NCBI RefSeq assembly: GCF_016065055.1
Contig: NZ_CP065856.1
Span: forward strand, 1,177,836 to 1,241,835
DNA length: 64,000 nt
Origin: Halosimplex litoreum
GTDB lineage: Archaea; Halobacteriota; Halobacteria; Halobacteriales; Haloarculaceae
Reading direction: 5' to 3'
The notes below the pieces were generated by a model. The model was not told the DNA's origin. It made no database searches and saw only the letters and a list, made by a program, of their open reading frames with translations. This document shows positions 16,154-25,400 of the stretch, piece by piece (the stretch's first letter is position 1; each line of letters starts with the position of its first letter). Position numbers and translations under genes: made by a program.

Positions 16154-18269
16154 CTGTCGAAGGGATGTCCTCGAAGTCGATAGTCAGTACTTCTTCGATA
16201 CTGAACCCATACATATTATTCCTGATCGGTTCCGGATCATCGGTGGGGGCCATAACACTCCAGACCTCTTGTCTATTCCCTCCGAGGACTACTTCCTCGG
16301 GGGTTTCATCGTTGCCATCGCCAACACCGAAGGCACCGACACAGAAACTCCCGCTGTAACACTCGGCGATGTGGCCGGGCCCTTTGTCGTCGAGCCAGCC
16401 GATTCCCAGGCCGTGGCCGAGTTCGTGCATCGTCGTGCTCTTCAACGTCTCGACGTCGCTTAATTCTGGTTGGTCGGCCAGTATGACTGATCCATACGGT
16501 GCGGTCGGGATCAGATTGCGTTGGCCCGGTGAGCCAGTGTGACCTTCGAGTCCGTCGACGTCGGAATCGATAAAGGGGTCGTGAGTCGACAATATCGGTG
16601 TGTCAGCCGCGTAGTTCGTCGCGAACAGGATGTGATGTCTACTGGTGTCGTCGTGGTACTGATCTTCTACCTTGTCGAGTTCGTGCGCGTTCAACCCAGG
16701 AAGGGTGACTGTGCCACCGCAGGTAGGTCCGGGCCCAGCTATAGGCTGTTTGCAGACACTAGTTACGTTGGCAGTCGTGAGGCGGTCGTCCCGGTGGAAG
16801 ACGATATTGAGTCCATAGAGGGCATAGTTGTCCTCGATCGAGTCGAGCAGACGCTGCCCGCCGATGGTCTCGTTGTACGGGTTTTGTCCTTCGATCCAGT
16901 CCACCTCGACGTGCAGAGTCGTTCGCTGGTCCAGACTGGGTGTCGGCGTTTCCGGGACGGTCCCCCAGTGGAGTTCACCGATGTGGGTATTCGAGTGTTC
17001 GAGGTTGTTGTCGCCGTCGATGTCCGCACCTGTAATCGGACTCGAAACGTTGTGGATTCCGACCTGTTCGGAGACGATTTCGTCGCCTTCGATCCCATCT
17101 CCAGTTGAAAGATGCTCCTGGTACAGAACGACGTTATCAGACCACTCTACCCCGTAGACCCCTATCCAGCCGTCCCAGTACCCGTCACCGTCGGTGTCGG
17201 CATCCGCCGGGTCGGTCCCGTAACTCACGCTCTCGTCAGTCTTGACGACACTCCGGCCGTTGACCTTCGTCAGCCCGTGGACTTCTTGACCGTCGGTCAA
17301 GCCGTCGTCGTCCGTGTCGGGATCCCAGACACCCAGCTCGCCCGCGTTGAACACCTCCCAGTCGAGTTCCTCCCCGTTCGACAGCCACGTGTCGGTCCGG
17401 GTCGTCCCGTCCAGCGCCGTGAAGTCGAGCCGGTCGACGAAGTTCTTCCCGTCGTCGGGCCGCACGAAGTCGAAGTCGTCGGTCCGGTCGGACAACTCCA
17501 GCGACGACAATTGCTCGCGATTGTCGACGATGTGGGCGCCGATCGCCACCCTGGCACGGCCGTCCGCTTCGAGACGTTCGACGAGGTCCTGATGTCGCTC
17601 GGTCAGTTCGTACGTTACCTCGGCTCTGGGGTCGGTAAACGTGGTCGCTTTCTCGACGCCGTCGACGAGACCGTCACCGTCGGTGTCACGGTCCAGCGGA
17701 TCCGACGCGACGTGTAGACTTCCGAGCGTTCGCCCACTCTTCGGTGGATCACTCTTCGAACGATTGTAGTACCGGAACGGGTCGCCGTTGGCCGTCTCGA
17801 CGACGGTGATGTTCCACCCTCTGAACTCGTCGTCTAATGCGCCATCACCGTCGGTGTCCGGGTCCGTCGGATGTGTCGTCGAGTTGGCGACCAACCGCGC
17901 TGTCTCGCGCGTCTCGTTCGCGGGTAATCGCCGCACCGAGTACTCCTGGCTGTCCAACACACCGTCGTCGTCAGTGTCCGGGTCCTGCCAGGACGTGTTG
18001 AACGTCTGTGTCGGTCGAATCCGCCCGGTCGTACGGCCCGAATCCGTCGCCGCCCCGTGCTCGTACGTGTAGGTCTTGTTCTCCCAGCCGTTCCACAGCC
18101 CGTCACCATCCGTGTCCGTCCGCGTCGTCACCTGCAACCGCGTCGAGACGTTCGCCGACACCGCCCGCACCGTCACGTCAGTGCCCGGCTGGAACGCGTC
18201 GAACGAGACATATTGGCGCACCGTGCCGACCGTCCCCATGGTCAGATTGCACTCCTTCGAGAGCGGCAA
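16146..18269 (-). CDS. Orphan cassette B: DxDGDG-repeat linker plus HELGH metalloprotease tip, lacking the N-terminal part
   Basis: 707-codon open frame from a weak TTG. Residues ~8-500 match the linker of the 1622-residue protein (from its residue ~938): GTVGTVRQY, DTDGDGLWNGWENKTY, DTDGDGYWDGWIGVYG. The last ~300 residues are different, with MHELGHGLGIGWLDD at about residue 614, a WSVMAP Met-turn-like motif and FSIEEVLTIDFEDIPS. There is no signal peptide or promoter: homology begins abruptly at ~18247 right after the previous partner gene. Probably a silent donor or an unexpressed tip, unless translated by re-initiation. Confidence 0.75.
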   Translation of the reverse strand: MPLSKECNLTMGTVGTVRQYVSFDAFQPGTDVTVRAVSANVSTRLQVTTRTDTDGDGLWNGWENKTYTYEHGAATDSGRTTGRIRPTQTFNTSWQDPDTDDDGVLDSQEYSVRRLPANETRETARLVANSTTHPTDPDTDGDGALDDEFRGWNITVVETANGDPFRYYNRSKSDPPKSGRTLGSLHVASDPLDRDTDGDGLVDGVEKATTFTDPRAEVTYELTERHQDLVERLEADGRARVAIGAHIVDNREQLSSLELSDRTDDFDFVRPDDGKNFVDRLDFTALDGTTRTDTWLSNGEELDWEVFNAGELGVWDPDTDDDGLTDGQEVHGLTKVNGRSVVKTDESVSYGTDPADADTDGDGYWDGWIGVYGVEWSDNVVLYQEHLSTGDGIEGDEIVSEQVGIHNVSSPITGADIDGDNNLEHSNTHIGELHWGTVPETPTPSLDQRTTLHVEVDWIEGQNPYNETIGGQRLLDSIEDNYALYGLNIVFHRDDRLTTANVTSVCKQPIAGPGPTCGGTVTLPGLNAHELDKVEDQYHDDTSRHHILFATNYAADTPILSTHDPFIDSDVDGLEGHTGSPGQRNLIPTAPYGSVILADQPELSDVETLKSTTMHELGHGLGIGWLDDKGPGHIAECYSGSFCVGAFGVGDGNDETPEEVVLGGNRQEVWSVMAPTDDPEPIRNNMYGFSIEEVLTIDFEDIPSTDD
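17091..17483. repeat. Long direct repeat, copy 1 (linker of cassette B)
   Basis: About 390 bp almost identical to 19664-20056 (offset 2573), with only scattered substitutions and no gaps seen. It encodes the segment from LDGTTRTDTWLSN to DGYWDGWIGVYG. Such identity in the middle of divergent tips suggests recent duplication or gene conversion. Confidence 0.85.
17567..18247. repeat. Long direct repeat, cassette B copy of the full gene's linker
   Basis: About 680 bp colinear and highly similar to 23807-24487 (offset 6240), covering the region from NLTxGTVGTVRQY to EVTYELTE. The upstream limit near 18247 is abrupt and marks the left junction of the orphan cassette. Confidence 0.8.
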
Positions 18270-18321
18270 GCAATTCTGAGGCCCAGTAGTCGGTTCGCCT
18301 CTGATCGTGGGTTTCCCGCGG

Positions 18322-18786
18322 TCAGTACTCTGGATCGTAGTCCGAATATGTCCTGTATCGGTGGATTCCTTCGTATTTATCGGTCAAACGTAAACCGATA
18401 GCGTCCCCAGCCGCGTTAGACGGTTGACTCAGTGAGTCGTACTTGAAATTGATATAGTGGGGGCGCTGGGGGAGTACAACGCTGAAATTGTGGTACCCCG
18501 TTCCACGTTCGTTGGCCATCGTTCCGAGGCTGTGGCTCTCGATGACACGCCTATTAGCGGAGAGGAAGACGGCTTTTACGCCTGTGAGTTTTACACCATC
18601 TCCCTGCCCCTGAATAGAGAGAGTTACTGTCATGTTGATCCCGGTATCCATCTGAGAGATTCGTTCCACATCGCCTTCCAGTGTCCACGATTGGGGACTG
18701 GCGTGACACCCAGCTACAACGACCAATAGACAGATCCCTGCTGTGAGGCTTATATCGTTACGAACCATCGTTTTCAACTGTGGCAA
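18322..18786 (-). CDS. Group A partner lipoprotein (putative immunity/inhibitor)
   Basis: 154 residues, or ~148 if the second Met (MVRNDISL) is used. Signal with lipobox CLLVVVAGC, then a beta-rich domain: VKLTGVKAVFLSANRRVIE, SLGTM, RPHYINFKYDSLSQPS, GLRLTDKYEG and a Tyr-rich end RYRTYSDYDPEY. It is clearly homologous to the partner of the full-length gene (21976-22419), which shows VVLNGVKVVFLTQN, RPYYINLRYDS and RYVTYAEYTATY. The start overlaps the end of the preceding tip gene by 29 bp. Predicted membrane-anchored binder of that tip. Confidence 0.75.
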   Translation of the reverse strand: MPQLKTMVRNDISLTAGICLLVVVAGCHASPQSWTLEGDVERISQMDTGINMTVTLSIQGQGDGVKLTGVKAVFLSANRRVIESHSLGTMANERGTGYHNFSVVLPQRPHYINFKYDSLSQPSNAAGDAIGLRLTDKYEGIHRYRTYSDYDPEY

Positions 18787-20106
18787 TGTTGCGCAGTTCG
18801 ACGGATAGTAGCTCCTCGATACTATATGCCATGTACGAACCGTTCATCGGGTGGGCAGCCGCTTCATCTACCCATCCGGAAGACATGACGCTCCATCTTG
18901 GATCGTCGAATACGGGCCTTCCAACGGCTTCGAGAGTCCGATCTACTGGAGGGTTCTCACTGCCGCTGTATACTTCACCGAACGGATTGAGTCCCACACC
19001 ATCATCTTTCCGTCCAGCACCGATGATATGGCCGACTTCGTGTACTATCGTCTTTTGTAGATGATGTGCACGCTTGTGATTTGGATTCTGAGACTGGTCG
19101 TGATCCGCGGTGAATATGAGTACGCCCCATCCAAATCCAGCACTGTTCCCGTTTGTAGAAGCGATCCCCTCATCAAAACTTTGAACGATGAATTCAGAGT
19201 TATTCCCACCTTCCGTTGTCACGAACATATAGAGTTTCGACGGCTCGTCGTGATACATCTGCTCCAGAGCGACGCTCTCTTTGTAATCTATCGGCAAGCC
19301 GACTTTCCCATATTGCAGTAGTTTAGTCCGGAGATAAGAGCGGGAAAACGTATCGGAGCTTGTGAACGTGATGTTGAATCCGTATAACGCGTAGTTGTTG
19401 CTAACGTTCTCGAACAACTGTTCGAACCCGATCGGATGAGCGGAAGCGTTCTCGTACCGGTCGACTTCGACAGCGAGGTCGAGGTCGGGTTCCGAACCTG
19501 CGTCTATCGGATCTGCCGAATGGCCCGCTTTGCCGTCCCAGTACGTCTCGCCCAGATGGATATTCGAGTGTTCGCGTTTGCCGTCGCTGTCGACATCTGC
19601 ACCTGGCACTGGACTCGAAACGTGATGGGTGCCGATCTGTTCGGGCACTACTTCTTCACCTTCGATCCCATCTCCAGTTGAAAGATGCTCCTGGTACAGA
19701 ACGACGTTATCAGACCACTCTACCCCGTAGACCCCTATCCAGCCGTCCCAGTACCCGTCACCGTCGGTGTCGGCATCCGCCGGGTCGGTCCCGTAACTCA
19801 CGCTCTCGTCGGTCTTGACGACACTCCAGCCGTTGACCTTCGTCAGCCCGTGGACTTCTTGACCGTCGGTCAAGCCGTCGTCGTCCGTGTCGGGATCCCA
19901 GACACCCAGCTCGCCCGCGTTGAACACCTCCCAGTCGAGTTCCTCCTCGTTCGAGAGCCACGTGTCGGTCCGGGTCGTCCCGTCCAGTGCCGTGAAGTCG
20001 AGTCGGTCGACGAAATTCGTCCCGCCGTCGGGCCGCACGAAGTCGAAGTCGTCGGTCCGGTCAGTCAACACGAGATCGTCGACGCGCCCGCGCCGCTCGA
20101 CGATGT
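18758..20106 (-). CDS. Orphan cassette A2: linker plus HEVGH metalloprotease tip, no N-terminus
   Basis: The frame is open from 20347, but homology to the linker starts only at ~20105 (DIVERRGRVDDLVLTDRTDDFDF), so codons upstream are junction sequence overlapping the previous partner gene. Linker repeats DPDTDDDGLTDGQEV and DTDGDGYWDGWIGVYG are followed by a tip closely related to the full-length gene's tip: NASAHPIGFEQLFENVSNNYAL, TIVHEVGHIIGAGRKDDG, RWSVMSSGWVD, YSIEELLSVELRNIATV. No signal peptide or obvious start codon. The cognate partner follows at 18322-18786. Confidence 0.75.
19664..20056. repeat. Long direct repeat, copy 2 (linker of cassette A2)
   Basis: Nearly identical partner of 17091-17483. 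The two cassettes sharing it carry different tips, so the repeat is exactly where recombination could swap tips. Confidence 0.85.
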
Positions 20107-20108
20107 CC

Positions 20109-20681
20109 TTACCATGCCACCTTGCTGCCTGTTCTAGCCAAGGTAAGGTCCATAGTACGGAGTGCCGCTGGATTGAGCAGTCCAGTATTCGGCGAGGTCT
20201 TCGTTGACGTTCTGTGAAATTTCGGGAATTCTGCCTTCGAAGAGGCCCATTTTGACTGGTAGTTGGGCTGCCCGTCGAACATTCCCGCTTTGTAGTAGTA
20301 GAGGGTTTGAATATTAGACCGGGACCAAAAGTCAGGAGAGTCGACAATCACGTACTTTGGCGCGGTTTCGACCCGTACCGAAACGTTTAGTCTACTATTG
20401 AGTTCTCCGACTCCCCGTTTCTCTAATAATTCTCCGTCTTCAGAGTAGAAATAGACCGAGATATTTTCGATCCCTGGTTCCGAGTAAGGATTTGGGATAA
20501 TCGCACCATGCATCTGAAATCGATCTCCAACCATTTCGAACTGGCCGTCAAACTCAACATCGGTCCCAGGTCCGGGGGAGATCGCGGCAGAAAACAGGAC
20601 GAGGTAGATGACGGCAGCGACTACCAGTGCCAAGCAACCGAACAGTAAGTACCGAGGGGGGATATCTGTATCAGCAGTCAT
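20109..20681 (-). CDS. Group C partner protein, N-terminally membrane-anchored
   Basis: 190 residues. A single N-terminal transmembrane helix (YLLFGCLALVVAAVIYLVLFS) replaces the lipoprotein signal of the other partners. The body has the same strand pattern as the others (IENISVYFYSEDGELLEKRGVGEL, APKYVIVDSPDFW) but little sequence identity. Its ATG overlaps the stop of the group C tip gene by 4 bp (ATGA). The last ~50 residues look like junction sequence created where cassette A2 begins, so the native end may lie upstream. Predicted partner of the group C tip only. Confidence 0.65.
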   Translation of the reverse strand: MTADTDIPPRYLLFGCLALVVAAVIYLVLFSAAISPGPGTDVEFDGQFEMVGDRFQMHGAIIPNPYSEPGIENISVYFYSEDGELLEKRGVGELNSRLNVSVRVETAPKYVIVDSPDFWSRSNIQTLYYYKAGMFDGQPNYQSKWASSKAEFPKFHRTSTKTSPNTGLLNPAALRTMDLTLARTGSKVAW

Positions 20682-21880
20682 GGCTTTTCGATACTCAGAA
20701 GCTCTTCGATAGAGTAAACGTAGTACCCGACACTATCGGATTCGAAGACTGTTCCGCTCCTCCAACCTTTACTCATCACACTCCACCGAGCACCCGGGCG
20801 ATTGGCCAGTGTCTCGGTTGTTGAGTCCCCATCTCCGCCGGTGTATACTTCTGAGAACGGCAACGGACCGACATGGTCGTCAGCCAAACCGATGTCGAAC
20901 GAGTGGCCCAGTTCGTGCAGTTCTGTTTTCGCTGCGTAGAGCTCAGTCTCTGTATTATACGGAGAAACGGAGACGTGAGCCTGTCCGTTCTTGTAGTCGT
21001 CCTGTGCGAGCGTTTGCGCGTAGATCATGTGTCCGTTGAGTGGTATCGGTGCCGGCACCACTGAAGCGTCGAGATTATATCCGGTTGAATCTCCTGCAAT
21101 ATTATTTTTCTTCACCACAGATAAGTGGAGATCTGTATTCATGTCGGACTCGATACCAGTGAGAGCAGCTACCTCGGTGACGGTATCATCGCGTTTGAGG
21201 TCCAGATCGATCCCGTAAAGAGCGAGATTTTGTTCGATCCCCGCTTCCCAGACACTGTTGTTGAGGCGGTTTTCTGGAAGTCCAGCGATGAAGTCCGCTT
21301 CGACGGATATGCTGAGGTTCGGTGTGCTACCCCCTGTAGGATCCGTATGCCACTGCAACTCACCGATGTGAACGTTCGAGTGTTCCCGAGTACCATCCCG
21401 GTCGATGTCTGCGCCGATCGAAGACGACTGAAGCATGTCGTGAATGCCGACCTGCTTTTGAACGATTTCAGTACTATCGATCCCACCGCCAGTCAGCAGA
21501 TTTTCACGATAAAGCACAACATTGGTTGTGAACTCCGAACTCACGTTGTAGACTCCGATCCAGCCATCCCAGTACCCGTCGCCGTCCGTGTCCGGATCCG
21601 TCGGATCCGTGTCGTAGCTCACCGACTCGTCTATCTCGACGAGATCGGAACTCACTGCTTCTGTCACATCGTGAACTTCCTGACCGTCGGTCAACCCGTC
21701 GTCGTCAGAGTCCGGATCCCACGGGTTGACGCTCCGCTTAAACACGAGCGATTTGTCGACCTCCTCTTCGTTCGACAGCCACGTGTCCGTCCGCACGACC
21801 GAATCCAGCGCGTGGAAGTCCACTCTGGCCAGGTCCTAGCCGAACGTCGGCCGGACGAAATCGAAGTCGTCGGTATCGGT
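20678..21880 (-). pseudogene. Orphan cassette C: linker with nonsense codon plus HELGH tip
   Basis: Homology to the linker of the full-length protein begins near 21880 (TDDFDFVRPTFG), and an in-frame TAG at 21838-21836 replaces a Gln codon of the full gene (FGQDLARVDF). Downstream the frame is open from GTG 21823 for 381 codons: DPDSDDDGLTDGQEV, DTDGDGYWDGWIGVYN, then a third kind of tip with LHELGHSFDIGLADDH near codon 303 of that frame, RWSVMSKGW and YSIEELLSIEKP. Without a signal peptide or promoter, it could only act as a recombination donor; donated 3' sequence would be intact. Confidence 0.75.
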
Positions 21881-21975
21881 GCTCAACGGGCCCGAGAAGA
21901 ATTGGACGGTATCGATGGTTCGACCGTCCGTCGGCTCGTCCATATCGAGGGGAGCGGTTCGCGGCCAGACGGCTA

Positions 21976-22419
21976 TCAGTACGTCGCCGTGTACTCCGCG
22001 TAGGTGACGTACCGGTACTGGCTTTCTCCACTACCCATGAGCCGTAATCCGACGACGCCGCCGTCAGCGTCGGTCGGTCGATCGACGCTGTCGTACCGTA
22101 GGTTGATGTAGTACGGTCGCGTCGGCGTGGTAACGGTAAACGACCGACCCCCACCCCAGTCGATCTCGACGGTTCCTAGGCCGGTTTCGTTGAGGACAGT
22201 TTCGTTTTGAGTGAGGAACACGACTTTGACGCCGTTCAGAACCACCGGACTCGCGTTCCCCTCCAAGGTGAACTGAACGGTCGTCGAGTGCCCGTCGTCG
22301 GTCTGGACACTGTCTGAGACTTCCGGAGCGACTGTCCACCCCTTCGATTCGTTCCCGACCTCGTGGCAACCGGCAGTCAAGACGAGAAGAACGACGAGAT
22401 ACTTCGCGTAACGAGTCAT
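21976..22419 (-). CDS. Group A partner lipoprotein of the full-length protein (putative immunity/inhibitor)
   Basis: 147 residues with a typical lipoprotein signal (YLVVLLVLTAGC), then a ~120-residue beta-rich domain ending RYVTYAEYTATY. Begins 10 bp after the stop of the 1622-residue gene, so both are expected on one transcript. Homologous to 18322-18786, whose neighbouring tip is also homologous. The location on the outer membrane face is where a secreted self-protease would have to be blocked. Function inferred from context only. Confidence 0.75.
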   Translation of the reverse strand: MTRYAKYLVVLLVLTAGCHEVGNESKGWTVAPEVSDSVQTDDGHSTTVQFTLEGNASPVVLNGVKVVFLTQNETVLNETGLGTVEIDWGGGRSFTVTTPTRPYYINLRYDSVDRPTDADGGVVGLRLMGSGESQYRYVTYAEYTATY

Positions 22420-22429
22420 CGTCTATGTA

Positions 22430-25400
22430 CTAGTCCCTCCTCACAGTCGCGATGTTATTGAATTCGATCGTCGATAGCTCCTCGAGGCTGAATGCGATGT
22501 AGTTCCCGTTCATCGGTGGGGCGTTGAGGTCGTCAACCCAGCCGCGAGTCATCACGCTCCAACGTGGGTCATTGTACCCGGGTATTCCGGAGTATTCCAA
22601 AGTCTCGTCAATTCCGTTTCTCTGAGCACCGCTGTATATTTCGCCAAATGGATTGAGTCCCTTCCCATCGTCTGCTCTACCCGCTCCGAGTATGTGCCCG
22701 ATTTCGTGGGTGATGGTCTTCTGGAGATGAGTCGAACGACTGTGGTTTCTCGATCCGTTGTGATCCCGTGTAAACACGAGGACACCCCATCCGAATCCAC
22801 CCACATCGTTTCCGTTCGTCGAAGCGATGCCTTGGGTACCGTTGAAGCTCGGAGCGAGGTACCCGGAGTTCTCGGCGCCTTTCGTTGTCACGAAGGTGTA
22901 GAGCTTAGACTTATCATCGTGCTCGATCTGCTCCAAAGCGACACTCTCTTCGTAACCTATCGGTAGTCCCACCTTTCCGTAGGGGAGTAGTTTGGTTCGA
23001 AGGCGGGAGCGGGAAAACGTATCAGACATAGTGAACGTGACATTGAATCCGTACAGTGCGTAGTTGTTGCTAACGTTCTCGAACAATTGTTCGAACCCGA
23101 TCGGATGGGCGGAAGCGTTCTCGTACCGGTCGACTTCGACAGCGAGGTTGAGGTCGGGTTCGGATCCTGCGCCCATCGGATCTGCCGAATGTCCCGCTTT
23201 GCCGTCCCAGTACGTCTCGCCCAGGTGGATGTTCGAGTGTTCGCGTTTGCCGTCGCTGTCGACATCTGCGCCCGGTACCGGTCCTGAAACGTGATGTGTG
23301 CCGACCTGTTGTGGGACCACCTCGTCGCCTTCGACCCCGTCACCGGTGTAGAGATGTTCCTGATACAGGATCACGTTGTCGCTCCAGTCGACACCGTACA
23401 CCCCGATCCAGCCGTCCCAGTACCCATCGCCGTCCGTGTCCGGGTCCGTCGGATCCGTCTCGTAACTCACCGACTCGTCCATCTCGACGAGGCCGGCACT
23501 GACGGTTTCCGTCACCCCGTGGATTTCCTGCCCGTCGGTCAGCCCGTCGTCGTCCGAGTCAGGATCCCACGGATTGACGCTCCCGTTGAACACGACCGAT
23601 TTGTCGACTTCTTCCTCGTTCGAGAGCCACGTGTCCGTCCGCACGACCGAATCCAGCGCGTGGAAGTCCACTCTGGCGAGATCTTGCCCGAACGTCGGCC
23701 GGACGAAGTCGAAGTCGTCGGTCCGGTCGGTCAACTCCAGCGACGACAATTGCCCACGGCGCTCGACGATATGCGCGCCGATAGCCACACCCGCACGGCC
23801 ATCCGCTGCCAGATCCTCGATGAGGTCTTGATGCTGCTCGGTCAGTTCGTACGTTACCTCCGACTTGGGGTCGGTGAACGTGGTCGCTTTCTCGACCCCG
23901 TCGACGAGACCGTCGCCGTCAGTGTCACGGTCCAGCGGGTCCGAAGCGACGTGTAGGCTCTCGACCGTTCGTCCGCTCTCCGGTGGATCGCTTTTCGAAC
24001 GGTTGTAGTACCGATACGGGTCGCCACTTGCGGTTTCGACGACGGTAATGTTCCAGCCGCGGAACTCGTCGTCCAGCAAGCCGTCGCCGTCGGTATCGGG
24101 CATCGTCGGATGGGTCGTCGAATTGGCGACCAGCCGCACCGTCTCGCGCGTCTCGTTCGCGGGCAGTCGCCGCACCGAATACTCCTGACCGTCGGCAACC
24201 CCGTCGTCGTCAGTGTCCGGGTCTTTCCAGGACGTGTTGAACGTCTGGGTCGGCCGTATCCGCCCGGTCGTGCGGCCCGAATCCGTCGCCGCCCCGTGCT
24301 CGTACGTGTAGGTCTTGTTCTCCCAGCCGTTCCACAGCCCGTCGCCATCGGTGTCCGTCCGCGTCGTCACCTGCAGCCGCGTCGAGACGTTCGCCGACAC
24401 CGCCCGCACCGTCACGTCAGTGCCCGGCTGGAACGCGTCCAGCGGAAGGTACTGGCGCACCGTCCCGACCGTCCCCAGCGTCAGATTGTACCGTTCGGTA
24501 ATCTGACGGCGATTCCGCGGGTCGGCCGCCTGCTCGTACCCGCTCACGACCACCGTCGCGTTGGGGTCGATCCCCGTCTGCTCGGTCTGGTAGGTCAGGT
24601 CCAGCCCGCGGTCGCCGACCGCCGACGGCACGTCGTAACTCCATTCGAGCGAGCCGTTCATCGCGCGGTCGGAACCGCTGGCCTGCTCCCGCGTCTCGGG
24701 CACTTCGATGGTGATCGGCTCGTCCACGTCGAGACTGACGTTGCGCGGGTCAGTCGCCTGGCCGGTGAGGAACTGCCAATCGGTGATTTCGCCCGTCGTC
24801 AGCGGTTCGAGTCGCGCGGCACTGCCGAACGCCGACGCGACGGTAAACGTCGAGTTGACCAGCCCGCCGCGGTAGGCGCCGCCGTCGGTGTTTTGCCCGT
24901 TCCAGGTCCAATCGGGGTCCATCCCGTCGTCGGAGTAGTCGTCTTTCGCGGGTAGCTGGTCGTCTCTGACGACCCACCGGCCCTCTTCAGTCGGAAGCCC
25001 CGAGATATCGAGCGATGCCGCGCCACCCGACCCGTCGTTCGGAAGATCGTGAACCGTGACGAGGCTCAGTCCGTTGGGGCCCGCCCAGAAGAACAACCGA
25101 CTCGTATCACTCGCCGCGACCGGGAGCGGCGAGTTGAGTTGCGCGCTCCCGTAGTTGTAGAATTTCTGGATCGATTGACCGTTACTCAGCGGCACGACCG
25201 AGAACTCCCGGTCGCCCTGCCGGACCACGATCTCCCTGGCGTCCGGCGTCCCGCCCAGCGTCGCCGTCGCGTTCGTCACGTTGCAATCGCCCGAACACGA
25301 GAGCCGACCCGCGTCCCGTTCGGTCTCGAGATCGACCGGCGCGACGCCGTCGACCCGGCGAGCCGACCGCCAGCTGTCCACGTCGATGACCGTGTAGTAC

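Noticed and set aside
20107-20347. N-terminal ~80 codons of the 18758-20347 open frame
   Set aside because: They overlap the group C partner gene in another frame, show no homology to the linker and lack a signal peptide; the real cassette begins near 20105.
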